Below, piece by piece: positions 17,758 to 25,254 of a DNA stretch of 64,000 nt; positions within the stretch are counted from its first letter, which is position 1, and every line of letters begins with the position of its first letter. Location: positions 1 to 64,000 of the forward strand of contig NZ_NMQW01000017.1 in the NCBI RefSeq assembly GCF_002234615.1. The letters run 5' to 3'. Source of the stretch: Paenibacillus rigui. GTDB taxonomy: Bacteria; Bacillota; Bacilli; Paenibacillales; NBRC-103111. The position numbers and the translations under genes are program-made. The notes beneath the pieces are model-generated. The model made no database searches. It was not told where the DNA came from and saw nothing but the letters and a program-made list of their open reading frames with translations.

Positions 17758-18360
17758 ATGGAACTACACTACTACAAACCAACAGATCTTGAAACCTGGA
17801 TCAGCAAGAAGTACCAAGAAAATGGGATCCATTATGCTTCCGATTTGGACATTGATCACATTGCCTCTATCTTCAACATCACCGTAAAAACAACCAAAGG
17901 AGAATCTAAAGCCATTTGGGATGAGGACTACTCCCTTATTCTCCTTCACGGCTACTTAACTGAAGAGCAAAAACGTGAACACTTCTTTCACGAACTTTGC
18001 CACCCCATTAAGCATGTTGGCAATCAAAACTCTATGCCGCGGGCTTTTCAAGAACTACAAGAGATCCAGGCTGCCCACTTTCAGCTGTACGCAGCCATGC
18101 CGGCCTATATGCTCGAGGAATTCAAAGAGATAAAGAATTTCCCGACTTATATAAAGGTGCTCTCCGAAGAGTTCAAGTTGTCAGTCCGTTTTATCGAGAA
18201 AAGGATTGAACAAATCCAAAGGAGAATTAATCAAGCTCGTATGGATCATCAATTCCTGATGAGTAGAATGCCGGTCAAAGTCCGTTATGAGCAGTCTCAG
18301 ATAGCTAGGGCTGTTATTGACAAACTAAGCCATATTAAGGCCAGAAAAGGAGCGCTCTAG
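17758..18360 (+). CDS. ImmA/IrrE-family metallopeptidase
   Basis: A 200-residue zinc peptidase. The HEXXH motif is HELCH at residues 78-82 in EHFFHELCHPIKH, and EIQAAHFQLYAAMP about 22 residues later matches the family's third-ligand helix. ImmA of ICEBs1 cleaves the element repressor ImmR after DNA damage, and IrrE does the same to DdrO. The ATG has AGGAGG five bases upstream; in-frame earlier codons overlap that site. It abuts the next gene with no gap. No XRE-type repressor is encoded nearby in the window, so the substrate is unknown; it may lie left of the window or be a host protein. Confidence 0.85.
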   Translation: MELHYYKPTDLETWISKKYQENGIHYASDLDIDHIASIFNITVKTTKGESKAIWDEDYSLILLHGYLTEEQKREHFFHELCHPIKHVGNQNSMPRAFQELQEIQAAHFQLYAAMPAYMLEEFKEIKNFPTYIKVLSEEFKLSVRFIEKRIEQIQRRINQARMDHQFLMSRMPVKVRYEQSQIARAVIDKLSHIKARKGAL

Positions 18361-18738
18361 ATGGCCAAGATTTCTGTATATTATGACTACCATGATGACG
18401 TCTTAGCTCCCATCTGGATGTTCATTTCCTTTGGCCGTAGAGGTATAGAATGGAACCGTCAAAAGGTCTACATTCCCATTGAATCTCCCTTTCAGAGGAT
18501 CTATCTGGAGGAGATAAACGAGGATACTGTAGGCCTCACAATTCAGTTAGATGACCTCACTGTTAACCCGGACTTCCCGGGTTCTTTTGGCATAGACTTA
18601 GCCCATATCTTACGGCGCATTCGGAATCATGAAGAACTTCACAAATTACAATTGGATGAGGTAGAGCAATTTATAATCCAAATTGCCGATTTAGAGGAAT
18701 TACTGCAGATGGATGTTAGAAAATTCTATCGGATATAG
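18361..18738 (+). CDS. Unknown protein co-transcribed with ImmA-like gene
   Basis: A 125-residue soluble, acidic protein of no recognised family, beginning MAKISVYYDYHDDVLAPIW. Its ATG follows the ImmA-like stop codon directly, a strong sign of coupled expression and a shared task. The C-terminal half is helical (DEVEQFIIQIADLEELLQM). Confidence 0.65.
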   Translation: MAKISVYYDYHDDVLAPIWMFISFGRRGIEWNRQKVYIPIESPFQRIYLEEINEDTVGLTIQLDDLTVNPDFPGSFGIDLAHILRRIRNHEELHKLQLDEVEQFIIQIADLEELLQMDVRKFYRI

Positions 18739-18793
18739 TTTTCATAATTACACAATTATTCCAATGTAGTATAATGTTCGTCGAGGTGAATTT

Positions 18794-18988
18794 ATGAATA
18801 AAGCATACAAGCCCCTTACCTCCTCTATCGAGCTTCATACTGCAGCTTTAAATCAAACACCGGTTGCTGTCTTCATTGGTAAAGAGCGTATTGGCGCCGG
18901 CCTAATTGAAAAAATAACTGATACGGCAGTAAAAATTGGTGATGAGTATTTTTTTAGGGCAAACTGTGCTTTTGTGTTAGAAAAATAG
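18794..18988 (+). CDS. Unknown small protein
   Basis: A 64-residue protein with a predicted beta-rich core (VAVFIGKERIGAGLIEKITDT), resembling small SH3-like or Hfq-sized folds but not assigned to any family. GAGGTGA upstream of the ATG supports the start. It precedes the integrase on the same strand and is closed by a terminator at 19022. Confidence 0.6.
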   Translation: MNKAYKPLTSSIELHTAALNQTPVAVFIGKERIGAGLIEKITDTAVKIGDEYFFRANCAFVLEK

Positions 18989-19021
18989 GTTACCGTGTAT
19001 TATAATTAAGTTGTTCCTGAT

Positions 19022-19049
19022 GCTAATCGCTCCATTGCGATTAGCTTTT
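19022..19049 (+). terminator. Terminator before the integrase gene
   Basis: GCTAATCGC, six-base loop, GCGATTAGC, then TTTTCTT. Confidence 0.7.
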
Positions 19050-19064
19050 CTTATACCCCAACAA

Positions 19065-19078
19065 CGAACATATATTCC
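19065..19078. promoter_or_regulatory. Imperfect LexA-like box upstream of integrase
   Basis: CGAACATATATTCC keeps the left half of the CGAACNNNNGTTCG consensus and has two mismatches in the right half. It lies about 20 bases before the integrase start. Possible but weak. Confidence 0.3.
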
Positions 19079-19098
19079 CTTTTAAGGATGTGAGCATA

Positions 19099-20310
19099 AT
19101 GCCGAGCATTGAAAAACGTGGAACTAATTCGTTCAGACTTATTATTGAATCCGGCTATGATTCAATGGGCAAACGACTTAAGAAGTCAAAGACCATACGA
19201 ATAGACGATGAAAAGCTTTTAAAGACCACACGAAAACTTCAAGATTATCTCGATCTAGAACTTGCTAAGTTTAAAATGGAGGTTGAAGCAGGCGAGTACA
19301 TCGCCCCCGACAAAATGCTTTTTTCCAACTTCGTGGAGGAGTGGAAAACAAAGTTTGTTGAAAAGCACCTGGAGGGTAAAACGATCGACAATTACCTGCT
19401 CCATGTAAGAAAGCGAATTAACCCACACTTCGGACATTTAAGGATGGATAAAATAAAGACGCTACACATCATAGACTATCTCGATAAGCTTGCGGGCGCA
19501 GGTAATCGAATGGATGGGAGAGATGGCGCTTTAGGATCCGCAACCATAGTTTACAACTATCGTGTTTTACGCAGCATTTTTTCTAAAGCAGAAGAATGGA
19601 AAGTCATAAAAGAGAATCCAATGAATGGGGTGAAAAAGCCAAAAGAGGCTCTCTCGAGTGAGCTTAATGTTTATAGCGAGGCAGAGGTCAAAGAACTTTT
19701 TGAAGCCCTTCAGAATGAAAATATACGACTTAGGACCCTTATCGCATTGGCTTTAACTACGGGCATGCGCCGCGGCGAGCTGATCGGCCTTGAATGGAAG
19801 CATATTGATTTTGAAAATGGCATTATTGAAGTGAAGCAATCTATTCCTATGTATATAAACGGAAAGCCCCTCATTAAGGCACCGAAGACAGCGAGCTCCG
19901 TTCGAAAAATAGCCCTCCCCCATTCTATTGTTGAAGAACTAAAGGAACTTCAGCAACACATGCGAAAAGAGCGCTTGAAAATTAATGACAGATGGCAAGG
20001 CGGGGAGCATAATTTTGTTTTCTGCTCCTGGGATGGCAAACCTCTCGCTCAGAATCGGCCAACAAAATGGTGGCGCGAATTGTTTGACCGTCATCCGCAG
20101 CTTAAATACATTCGCTTCCACGACCTACGCCATACCTCTGCTACCCTGCTTATCAATCAGGGTGTGCATGCTAAGATCATCTCTAACCGGCTTGGTCATT
20201 CTAAAATCTCAACAACAATGGATACTTATGGTCATGTCATTCAATCAGCGGATGTTGCAGCAGCTCAAAAATTAGATACTTTGTTTCAAAAGACAAAGAA
20301 AAATGCGTGA
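19099..20310 (+). CDS. Tyrosine-type integrase/recombinase
   Basis: A site-specific recombinase (403 residues) of the phage/ICE integrase family. It has an N-terminal arm-binding region, a SAM-like core-binding domain (about residues 65-160) and a C-terminal catalytic domain with the full set: R in TTGMRRGEL, HDLRH, the GH of RLGHSKISTT, and tyrosine in MDTYGHV. The ATG at 19099 is preferred over the GTG at 19090 because AAGGA lies about ten bases upstream of it. It is the last intact gene of the island, followed directly by 11-bp direct repeats that look like its arm sites. Catalytic residues are intact, so the element may still move. Confidence 0.95.
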   Translation: MPSIEKRGTNSFRLIIESGYDSMGKRLKKSKTIRIDDEKLLKTTRKLQDYLDLELAKFKMEVEAGEYIAPDKMLFSNFVEEWKTKFVEKHLEGKTIDNYLLHVRKRINPHFGHLRMDKIKTLHIIDYLDKLAGAGNRMDGRDGALGSATIVYNYRVLRSIFSKAEEWKVIKENPMNGVKKPKEALSSELNVYSEAEVKELFEALQNENIRLRTLIALALTTGMRRGELIGLEWKHIDFENGIIEVKQSIPMYINGKPLIKAPKTASSVRKIALPHSIVEELKELQQHMRKERLKINDRWQGGEHNFVFCSWDGKPLAQNRPTKWWRELFDRHPQLKYIRFHDLRHTSATLLINQGVHAKIISNRLGHSKISTTMDTYGHVIQSADVAAAQKLDTLFQKTKKNA

Positions 20311-20325
20311 TTTTGGGGAACTTTG

Positions 20326-20378
20326 TTGGGGACGGATTGGGGACGAATTGAGGACGAAATTGCTCAAACCGTCCCCAA
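20326..20378. repeat. Arm-type direct repeats after integrase
   Basis: TTGGGGACG occurs at 20326-20334 and 20337-20345, TTGAGGACG at 20348-20356 (11-base period), and the inverted copy CGTCCCCAA at 20370-20378. Short helical-phase repeats just after an integrase gene are typical of integrase arm-binding sites. Confidence 0.55.
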
Positions 20379-20415
20379 TTTGATTAGAATGGATTGGTAC
20401 TCCTTTTCAAAAAAG

Positions 20416-20591
20416 CCTTATAAATCAAGGTTTTTCGCTATATAACAGCAGCGGTCAGAAATCAGAAACCTCCTCTCCCATGAGGGGCTCCGCAAGGGGC
20501 CCCGAAATTATTTTATGGAACAGTTTTCGGTGAACCCTTGATACATAAAGGTTTACGATATATAACAGCTTCAAAAAAACTTATATAACAG
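20416..20591. repeat. Repeated attachment-core-like sequences
   Basis: Two similar segments, 20416-20449 and 20535-20569, each contain a CCTT...AAGG inverted repeat followed by an AT-rich stretch and TATATAACAGC. A third TATATAACAG lies at 20582-20591. The position just after the integrase suggests core attachment sites, perhaps from two successive integrations. The left-end partner is not in the window. Confidence 0.4.
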
Positions 20592-20607
20592 AGGTGTTTT
20601 CATCGAC

Positions 20608-20627
20608 TTGGTTACCGATTGGTTACC
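20608..20627. repeat. Second arm-type repeat pair
   Basis: TTGGTTACC at 20608-20616 and again at 20619-20627, with the same 11-base spacing as the repeats next to the integrase but a different sequence. It could be the arm region of another, lost integrase. Confidence 0.4.
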
Positions 20628-20670
20628 AAATTGAACTAATTGCTTCAATTTAAATCAATAGCTAACATTA

Positions 20671-20708
20671 AAAACAGACCTTTCCCCAAAAAAAAGGTCT
20701 GTTTTCTT
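20671..20708. terminator. Bidirectional terminator at island edge
   Basis: AAAACAGACC and GGTCTGTTTT form a stem with A-rich and T-rich flanks on both sides. Confidence 0.6.
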
Positions 20709-20872
20709 TTGAGCTCTCATTCCTAAACATTGAGACTTTAAGAAAGCAAAGATTAATCTAATTAGTGTATGGTGAATTTTTTGAGTTAAACGTAGAAGAT
20801 TTGAATTGATAGCCAGGTCCTCTCTCCCACGCCTCAATCAGGATGATTTTTTCAGGCGAACTTTCAGACCAT

Positions 20873-21085
20873 TCAAATATAACCTTCTTTATTTAATGTC
20901 TTCAGTACTTCTAATACACCTCTTCGACTACGACCAGTCTTAATCTCCAGTTCACGTATACTTGGCATCTCTCGCCACCTCATTGAATAATTAGAAATTA
21001 GGTCGACTGGCTCAAAAAAATCTTGTCTTAAATGATCACCTGATGCACGTATGGTCGAGCGTGACAATGCAACGATCACGATCAA
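20873..21085 (-). pseudogene. Fragment with a GntR-like winged-helix end
   Basis: The last 31 residues, beginning MPSIRELEIKTGRSRRGVLE and ending LNKEGYI, match the N-terminal helix-turn-helix pattern of GntR regulators (PSxRELA...SRxTVxxALxxLxxEG), but a stop follows directly where the wing and effector domain should continue. The preceding residues do not resemble a regulator. It is most likely a truncated remnant in the scrambled region next to the element edge. No convincing ribosome binding site. Confidence 0.4.
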
Positions 21086-21472
21086 GCGTCAGGTAGAGCA
21101 TTAACAGAATCAGCGTATACCGCCCGAGAAGGAGCATCGTGAGTGCCAATACAAACCATGCATCAGATCGATGAGATCTACAATTATTGGATATGTATTA
21201 GGACTTCATCACTCCACGTTTTATACGAATGGTGTAATAAGCTGTGTTGAAGAATTATTTGTTTTAGAAGATTTTGCAAAGCAATTGGTGGTGGATCCGC
21301 ACATACTTCAAGAAATCCTTAGAGAATAGCTAAGTAAGAAGTGTGCCGATCCTACAATAATTTTTTTTCGCGGCTTATTCCTAACTCAGAGAACGGTTCA
21401 GGAAGGATTTCCATGATTTTTATTGAATTGTAAAAACTAAAAAATATTGTTATACAATTAGGAGGAGTTTAA
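21086..21472. other. Region without a clear gene
   Basis: Only one short open frame is visible (21171-21329, plus, 52 codons, beginning MRSTIIGYVL). It lacks a ribosome binding site and has no recognised family, so I do not call it a gene. The rest looks like degraded accessory DNA. The promoter of the gene at 21473 should lie at its right end, which is AT-rich. Confidence 0.4.
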
Positions 21473-21901
21473 TTGGCTAATATATTGGGTGGTTTGTTTG
21501 GTAATTATTCTGAAGTTTCTGTTCAAGAACTGACAAGTCAATACGGAGGTTATCTCATGCCCCAAGAGAAAATCACAATGGGGTTTAAACTTGTTCGGGA
21601 TTCTTTTATTGTTACTGATGAGCGTCTGATCTTTATTGACCATCAAGGTGTCACAGGTAAAAAGACAAGAATTGCCTCAATTCATTTGGATTCTATCTAT
21701 GAGGTAACTATGGAGACTGCAGGAACTGGTTTTGATGATAGCGAGTTAACTATCCACTACATAACGTCACCTGTTTATAAAGCAACAAATGTGCAGGTGT
21801 CTTCCTACAAATTTGAATTCGGAAAAAAGTTCAATTTACAACCATTCTATATAGCGATGCTTTCTATTGCACATCAAAATCATAAACGTTTAAATGCCTA
21901 A
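21473..21901 (+). CDS. Bacterial PH-domain protein
   Basis: A 142-residue soluble protein with the YvbH-like bacterial pleckstrin-homology fold pattern: an N-terminal helix, then beta strands including LVRDSFIVTDERLIFIDHQG and an ending helix with FYIAMLSIAHQN. The line 'FxVTDxRLIFID' is the family hallmark. The start is TTG with GGAGGAG five bases upstream. In many genomes such genes sit among immunity genes of polymorphic toxins, as here; its ligand or partner is unknown. Confidence 0.75.
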   Translation: MANILGGLFGNYSEVSVQELTSQYGGYLMPQEKITMGFKLVRDSFIVTDERLIFIDHQGVTGKKTRIASIHLDSIYEVTMETAGTGFDDSELTIHYITSPVYKATNVQVSSYKFEFGKKFNLQPFYIAMLSIAHQNHKRLNA

Positions 21902-21915
21902 TCACGGTTTGCCTG

Positions 21916-22265
21916 ATGACAACTTCTAAAAATGAAGATTTTATAATCAATAATTTCGGTATTGTTTTAGCTGAGGGCGCAAATGCATTTCCTCTCATAA
22001 CTGTTCCTCAAACACATAAAATAGAGGATACAGGGGCTATTTATGAAGTTCATTCAGCTGGAATTATTGGCGGAAAGCCAATAATTATGTTAAATCAAAT
22101 GAGGAGCTTGTTGTATATCGTCTTCCTGATGAATTGTTGCAGTGGGTTGAGATGTGCATTAAAACTTTTATGGATAGGGGAATAGATGTTTTTCCAGACA
22201 AAGTTGAATATGCAATATTGGATGGACTTGGACATTATGCAGAATTTCTTTATGAATTTGAATAA
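21916..22265 (+). pseudogene. Frameshifted small gene, immunity-like
   Basis: The frame from the ATG at 21916 reads about 58 plausible residues (to GGKPII) and then turns into unlikely protein. Around 22080-22095 the sense shifts to another frame that continues with SNEELVVYRLPDELLQWVE and ends GHYAEFLYEFE at 22265. The full span is 350 bases, one short of a multiple of three, so a single-base deletion (or a sequencing error) explains it. Family not recognised; size and neighbours fit an immunity protein. A terminator hairpin follows. Confidence 0.6.
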
Positions 22266-22292
22266 ATAAAACTGTTCATAGTGCTGCAGAGT

Positions 22293-22327
22293 AACGGGAC
22301 CTACTATCACTTGGTTCCATTTTTTTC
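22293..22327 (+). terminator. Terminator after the frameshifted gene
   Basis: AACGGGACC pairs with GGTTCCATT, followed by TTTTTTC. Confidence 0.5.
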
Positions 22328-22373
22328 GTTAATGGAAATGTATACTCCGTAACCTAGTTAAAGGTGGGATTCC

Positions 22374-23120
22374 ATGGGTAACAAATTTTCGATTATTGAC
22401 GATGAAAGCAATAAAATTTTGGGCTTCTGTAAAGAAGTTGGGGGACTACAAAATGAGTTACCTAACCCAGACTATGATGCTTCTTCAAAACTGATTTTAT
22501 ATGGATTTACAGTATCAGAAGCATTTATTAAGATACCAACAATTAAGCTTTTAAACCTCCATCTCGATTTTTTAAGTAGGGATGGAACGAGATTGGGAGG
22601 TTATTATTTCTGTCCAAATAAAGTATTGAAAATAAACCGATTGGAGATTTCACAAGATACACCAATCGAAATAGTAGGAAAATTCCTAGAAAGTCCATTG
22701 CCTTTTGCTTACGAAATTTGGAAAAAACTACGTGATAACCCTAATGAACTTGGGCAATGGAAAACCAGTACACTTGAAGAAAAACAAGGCTGGTTACAGG
22801 TTATTCGTTTAAAAGATCGCAAGATTCATACAATTAGAAAAAATCAAGTTGTTACAATTGATGGGGAGTTTATTCAGCATATTGAGTCATTTTTCATTGC
22901 TATCGGCGAAGCAGTTAATGGTCCTTTTGGTTATTATGGAGCTAACCTACAAAGCTTTAAGGATTATTTAAGTGGAGGTTTCGGGTTAATTCCCCCCTTT
23001 ATAATAGAGTGGAGAAACTTTCATAAATCATTTGAAGCAGGATTAGAGGAACATGCTGAATTTGTTTTCTTGTTGCTAAAAATGCTTGCTTATAGGAAAG
23101 TGAAAGTGGTTTATCTATGA
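22374..23120 (+). CDS. Barstar-like putative immunity protein
   Basis: A 248-residue protein. Residues about 162-225 follow the barstar pattern: a strand (TIDGEFI), helix (HIESFFIAIGEAV), NGPFGYYGANLQSFKDYL in place of the barstar 'FGxNLDALxDxL', and a final strand (FIIEWRN). The N-terminal 150 residues are unassigned. Barstar inhibits barnase-type RNases by occluding the active site, and longer barstar-like proteins act as immunity proteins to contact-dependent toxins. The ATG has AAAGGTGGG upstream. No toxin gene is visible nearby, so it appears to be an orphan immunity gene. Confidence 0.7.
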   Translation: MGNKFSIIDDESNKILGFCKEVGGLQNELPNPDYDASSKLILYGFTVSEAFIKIPTIKLLNLHLDFLSRDGTRLGGYYFCPNKVLKINRLEISQDTPIEIVGKFLESPLPFAYEIWKKLRDNPNELGQWKTSTLEEKQGWLQVIRLKDRKIHTIRKNQVVTIDGEFIQHIESFFIAIGEAVNGPFGYYGANLQSFKDYLSGGFGLIPPFIIEWRNFHKSFEAGLEEHAEFVFLLLKMLAYRKVKVVYL

Positions 23121-23203
23121 TATACTTAGATCAATTACGACGGAGAACTATAACTTAATAGCCAATTAAGCCCCTATTCGCTCAACAGCAAAATTACTGT
23201 TGA

Positions 23204-23240
23204 AAACGGAACAGATGAGTTCTTGGTTCCGTTTCTTTCG
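23204..23240 (+). terminator. Terminator after barstar-like gene
   Basis: AAACGGAAC pairs with GTTCCGTTT and is followed by CTTTC. The stem resembles the one at 22293, as if the two gene units share ancestry. Confidence 0.55.
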
Positions 23241-23350
23241 TTATTATGACTAACAGGGCACTTTAGCTCAATAAATAACACAACAAGGCTGCAGACACAC
23301 TGTGGTCCGCTAGCCTCGTTAAAGGGAATTTACAGTGGAGGATGTCGTAT

Positions 23351-23509
23351 ATGGTACCAACTTGGCCATTTGAGGATCCCGAAAATGTAGCCGTAATAAC
23401 AACCCAGATTATTATGACAAAGGAACGGCCTGTTTTATTTGTATCTCATGACGAGGAAGATGGGATGTGGCAATTTCTTGAGGGGGAAGAAGCGAACGAA
23501 AGAGACTAA
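23351..23509 (+). CDS. Small acidic protein, possibly truncated
   Basis: A 52-residue protein beginning MVPTWPFEDPENVAVITT, with the pattern VLFVSHDEEDGMWQFL, which I associate with a longer Paenibacillus/Bacillus family of about 90-110 residues. The match ends at NERD where that family would continue, so this copy may be truncated by a stop. GGAGG nine bases before the ATG supports translation. The upstream DNA (around 23307-23327) resembles that before the barstar-like gene. Confidence 0.5.
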   Translation: MVPTWPFEDPENVAVITTQIIMTKERPVLFVSHDEEDGMWQFLEGEEANERD

Positions 23510-23544
23510 CGTATTACACTTAAAAAATTGAAAGGTGTGTTTAT

Positions 23545-23742
23545 ATGGAATATCACGTGGGAAACACTAAGATTCTTTGCCCTTGCTGCAGAAACAATAC
23601 TTTTGATAAAGATTACCGGCAACTAAATTCAAGAGGGGCTACCTTCTTAGGTTTAGACTGGGCGAACCGTAATGCCACAATTCTGGTTTGTCATCAGTGC
23701 TCTTACATTTCATGGTTTATGGATGAGCCTGAAGAGGTTTAA
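23545..23742 (+). CDS. Small zinc-ribbon protein
   Basis: A 65-residue protein with two CxxC pairs (CPCC near residue 12 and CHQC near residue 49) forming a predicted zinc ribbon, with LGLDWANRNATILVC between. GAAAGGTG upstream of the ATG supports the start. A nucleic-acid or protein-binding role is possible. It is the last member of the immunity-like cluster. Confidence 0.7.
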   Translation: MEYHVGNTKILCPCCRNNTFDKDYRQLNSRGATFLGLDWANRNATILVCHQCSYISWFMDEPEEV

Positions 23743-23782
23743 ATAACCACACAAAACAATTTGAAAGTGAAAAAGGAGCCGC

Positions 23783-23950
23783 ATGAAAAGACTTTTCCTT
23801 TACGGACCAATTGTACTTGTTATCATAATGTTTCTTGGTTTTAATAAAAAGGCTACAACATTTCATTGGTCCAATATAATTGAAAAGATCATGTTCATTC
23901 TCATTCTGAGTAGTATTTTATTTGCAATCTGTAGGTTCACAAAGAAATAA
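23783..23950 (+). CDS. Small two-helix membrane protein
   Basis: A 55-residue protein, beginning MKRLFLYGPIVLVIIMF, with two hydrophobic segments (about residues 5-19 and 34-48) joined by a short polar loop and ending in basic residues. AAGGAG four bases before the ATG supports translation. No family recognised. Its end overlaps the convergent gene at 23937 by 14 bases. Confidence 0.5.
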   Translation: MKRLFLYGPIVLVIIMFLGFNKKATTFHWSNIIEKIMFILILSSILFAICRFTKK

Positions 23951-24179
23951 CTTTTAGTTCTCCCTTCAAATGTAGGAGGGTCCCTTGCAATGGCACAGTT
24001 CGTTCCAGCGTTGCTATCAGCATAGGCTCATTTTCTTCAGTCAGAACAGCTCGTTCAACAGCCTCCAACCATGCTGCTTGTATTTTTTGAGGATACTCAC
24101 TTTCTGTCAGCCCTCCACCTAACCCGTAACAAACAACATATCTTCCACTAAGTTTCCATTTTTCATCTGCCTTGAGCAA
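23937..24179 (-). pseudogene. Degenerate copy of the gene at 28124
   Basis: The C-terminal half (SEYPQKIQAAWLEAVERA) closely matches SEYPPKIQAAWLEAVERA of the intact gene at 28124-28390. At the DNA level the upstream part is also homologous, but the start codon ATG is AAG here and an extra base near the middle of the N-terminal part shifts the frame before it is restored, so residues about 8-26 are scrambled. A frame from TTG (24179) stays open, and a shortened protein may still be made. Family unknown. Confidence 0.5.
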
Positions 24180-24257
24180 TCACCCTCGCTTCAATATTGC
24201 AACTATTTCCAATTTTTGGCGTTATACATAATAAGATTCGTAAAATGAGGTGATGTC

Positions 24258-24470
24258 ATGTCTTCCGGTGGTGGCTTTGTCTTTGTTAATGTTGCTTTAA
24301 TTAGCATATGGCTCTTGCTTACTGTACTTAATATTGTGTTAAGCATATGGGCTTACCGTGATTCATTAAGAAGAGGTAAGAGTCAAGAATATGCACTTAT
24401 TGTACTCTTTGGAATGTTGTTCTTCCCAATTATTGGCCTGATTATATACCTTTTTATTCGTAAAGATTAA
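24258..24470 (+). CDS. Small two-helix membrane protein (intact copy)
   Basis: A 70-residue protein with two membrane segments (about residues 6-30 and 48-66) flanking WAYRDSLRRGKSQEYAL. This resembles the small PLDc_N-type membrane modules of Bacillota. GAGGTGA lies just before the ATG. It diverges from the degenerate gene at 23937, and the same divergent pair occurs at 28.1-28.6 kb, where this gene is decayed. Function unknown. Confidence 0.65.
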   Translation: MSSGGGFVFVNVALISIWLLLTVLNIVLSIWAYRDSLRRGKSQEYALIVLFGMLFFPIIGLIIYLFIRKD

Positions 24471-24498
24471 CTGGCCTTAGTCCATGCAGAAGAATCCC

Positions 24499-24684
24499 TT
24501 ATGAACATTCTATATCCCTTTCACCCGCAGGTGCTGCTAAAAACAACCGCTCCCCGAAAATAATTTCCCACTCGTGTTCCTCTAAGTTCAGCAATTGAAA
24601 TTCAAGTGCTCTGCTGATTACACAGGGTGCCAATTTGTCGTCAGCCTGAACCAAAAGGAGATGCCAAATGAAGCCGTACTGGAA
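24499..24684 (-). pseudogene. Possible remnant of an accessory gene
   Basis: A 61-codon stretch without a usable start reads as sensible protein (LVQADDKLAPCVISRALEF, then NLEEHEWEIIFGERLF) up to a stop at 24499. It lacks a ribosome binding site and is preceded by an in-frame stop. The rest of 24471-24922 holds nothing recognisable. Confidence 0.3.
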
Positions 24685-24922
24685 TTATTGTCGCAGCATT
24701 GCTCAACCCAAAGAAAACATCACGATTGCACAAGCTAAGATAAACTATCCCCCAAACTGATGGGCATGTGGAGGGCCCCCTGAATGAGGAGTCGTCTTTC
24801 TGCTCATTGCTCAAAAGGATTTAAATTCACATCACATTTTCAGTGAATTTTCATTTATAAATGCTAGAGTACAAATGACAACCAGATACTGCTAACAAAC
24901 CTGAACCGAGAGAGGTGAGACA

Positions 24923-25102
24923 ATGCAAATATCGAATGTACAAGCCAGAGAACAATTACAAAAAGTTCAACAAATCTCTAAGGTTGAAGGATCTGCATCG
25001 GAGGAAGCGAATGAAAGTGCTTCTGAGAAAGCTAACGAGCAGCAGAAGAAAGCTGTTGCGCAGAGCACGGGCATAGGAGCAAATCTGGATATACAAGCTT
25101 AA
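24923..25102 (+). CDS. Small hydrophilic protein
   Basis: A 59-residue protein, beginning MQISNVQAREQLQKVQQISK, rich in Gln, Glu, Ala and Ser, and probably helical or disordered. AGAGGTGAG precedes the ATG, and a strong hairpin follows the stop, so it is likely expressed as a single-gene unit. No family recognised. Confidence 0.5.
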   Translation: MQISNVQAREQLQKVQQISKVEGSASEEANESASEKANEQQKKAVAQSTGIGANLDIQA

Positions 25103-25143
25103 TATATGGTATAATTTCGAATAACATATTTCATATTAAGAAT

Positions 25144-25184
25144 CACATGCTGCTGTCTCAATAAGACAGCAGCATGTGTCATTT
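25144..25184 (+). terminator. Strong hairpin after the small hydrophilic protein gene
   Basis: A 15-bp perfect stem (CACATGCTGCTGTCT pairing with AGACAGCAGCATGTG), five-base loop, followed by TCATTTT. Confidence 0.6.
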
Positions 25185-25254
25185 TAAGGGGATCGACAAA
25201 GATTTTCATTATCGCCCGAACCTCTATCCAAATCAGCCAAAAGGTGGGAGTCCA

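Larger units (their letters stand above)
1..20627. mobile_element. Integrated defence island, right end; left end outside window
   Basis: An AT-rich stretch carries restriction genes, unknown small genes, an ImmA-like protease and, at its right edge, a tyrosine integrase followed by arm-like and core-like repeats. This is the usual layout of an integrative element or genomic island bounded by its integrase. No conjugation, replication or phage structural gene is visible, so it could be a remnant, or the missing part could lie left of the window. No tRNA or tmRNA is visible at the right end. The right boundary near 20.4-20.6 kb is inferred from the repeats, and the left boundary cannot be seen. 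Confidence 0.5.

Noticed and set aside
20380-20640. tRNA or tmRNA gene as the island target
   Set aside because: No cloverleaf-like arms or CCA end could be found by eye near the integrase.
21171-21329. 52-codon plus-strand frame
   Set aside because: It reads plausibly but has no ribosome binding site and no recognised family, so not called a gene.
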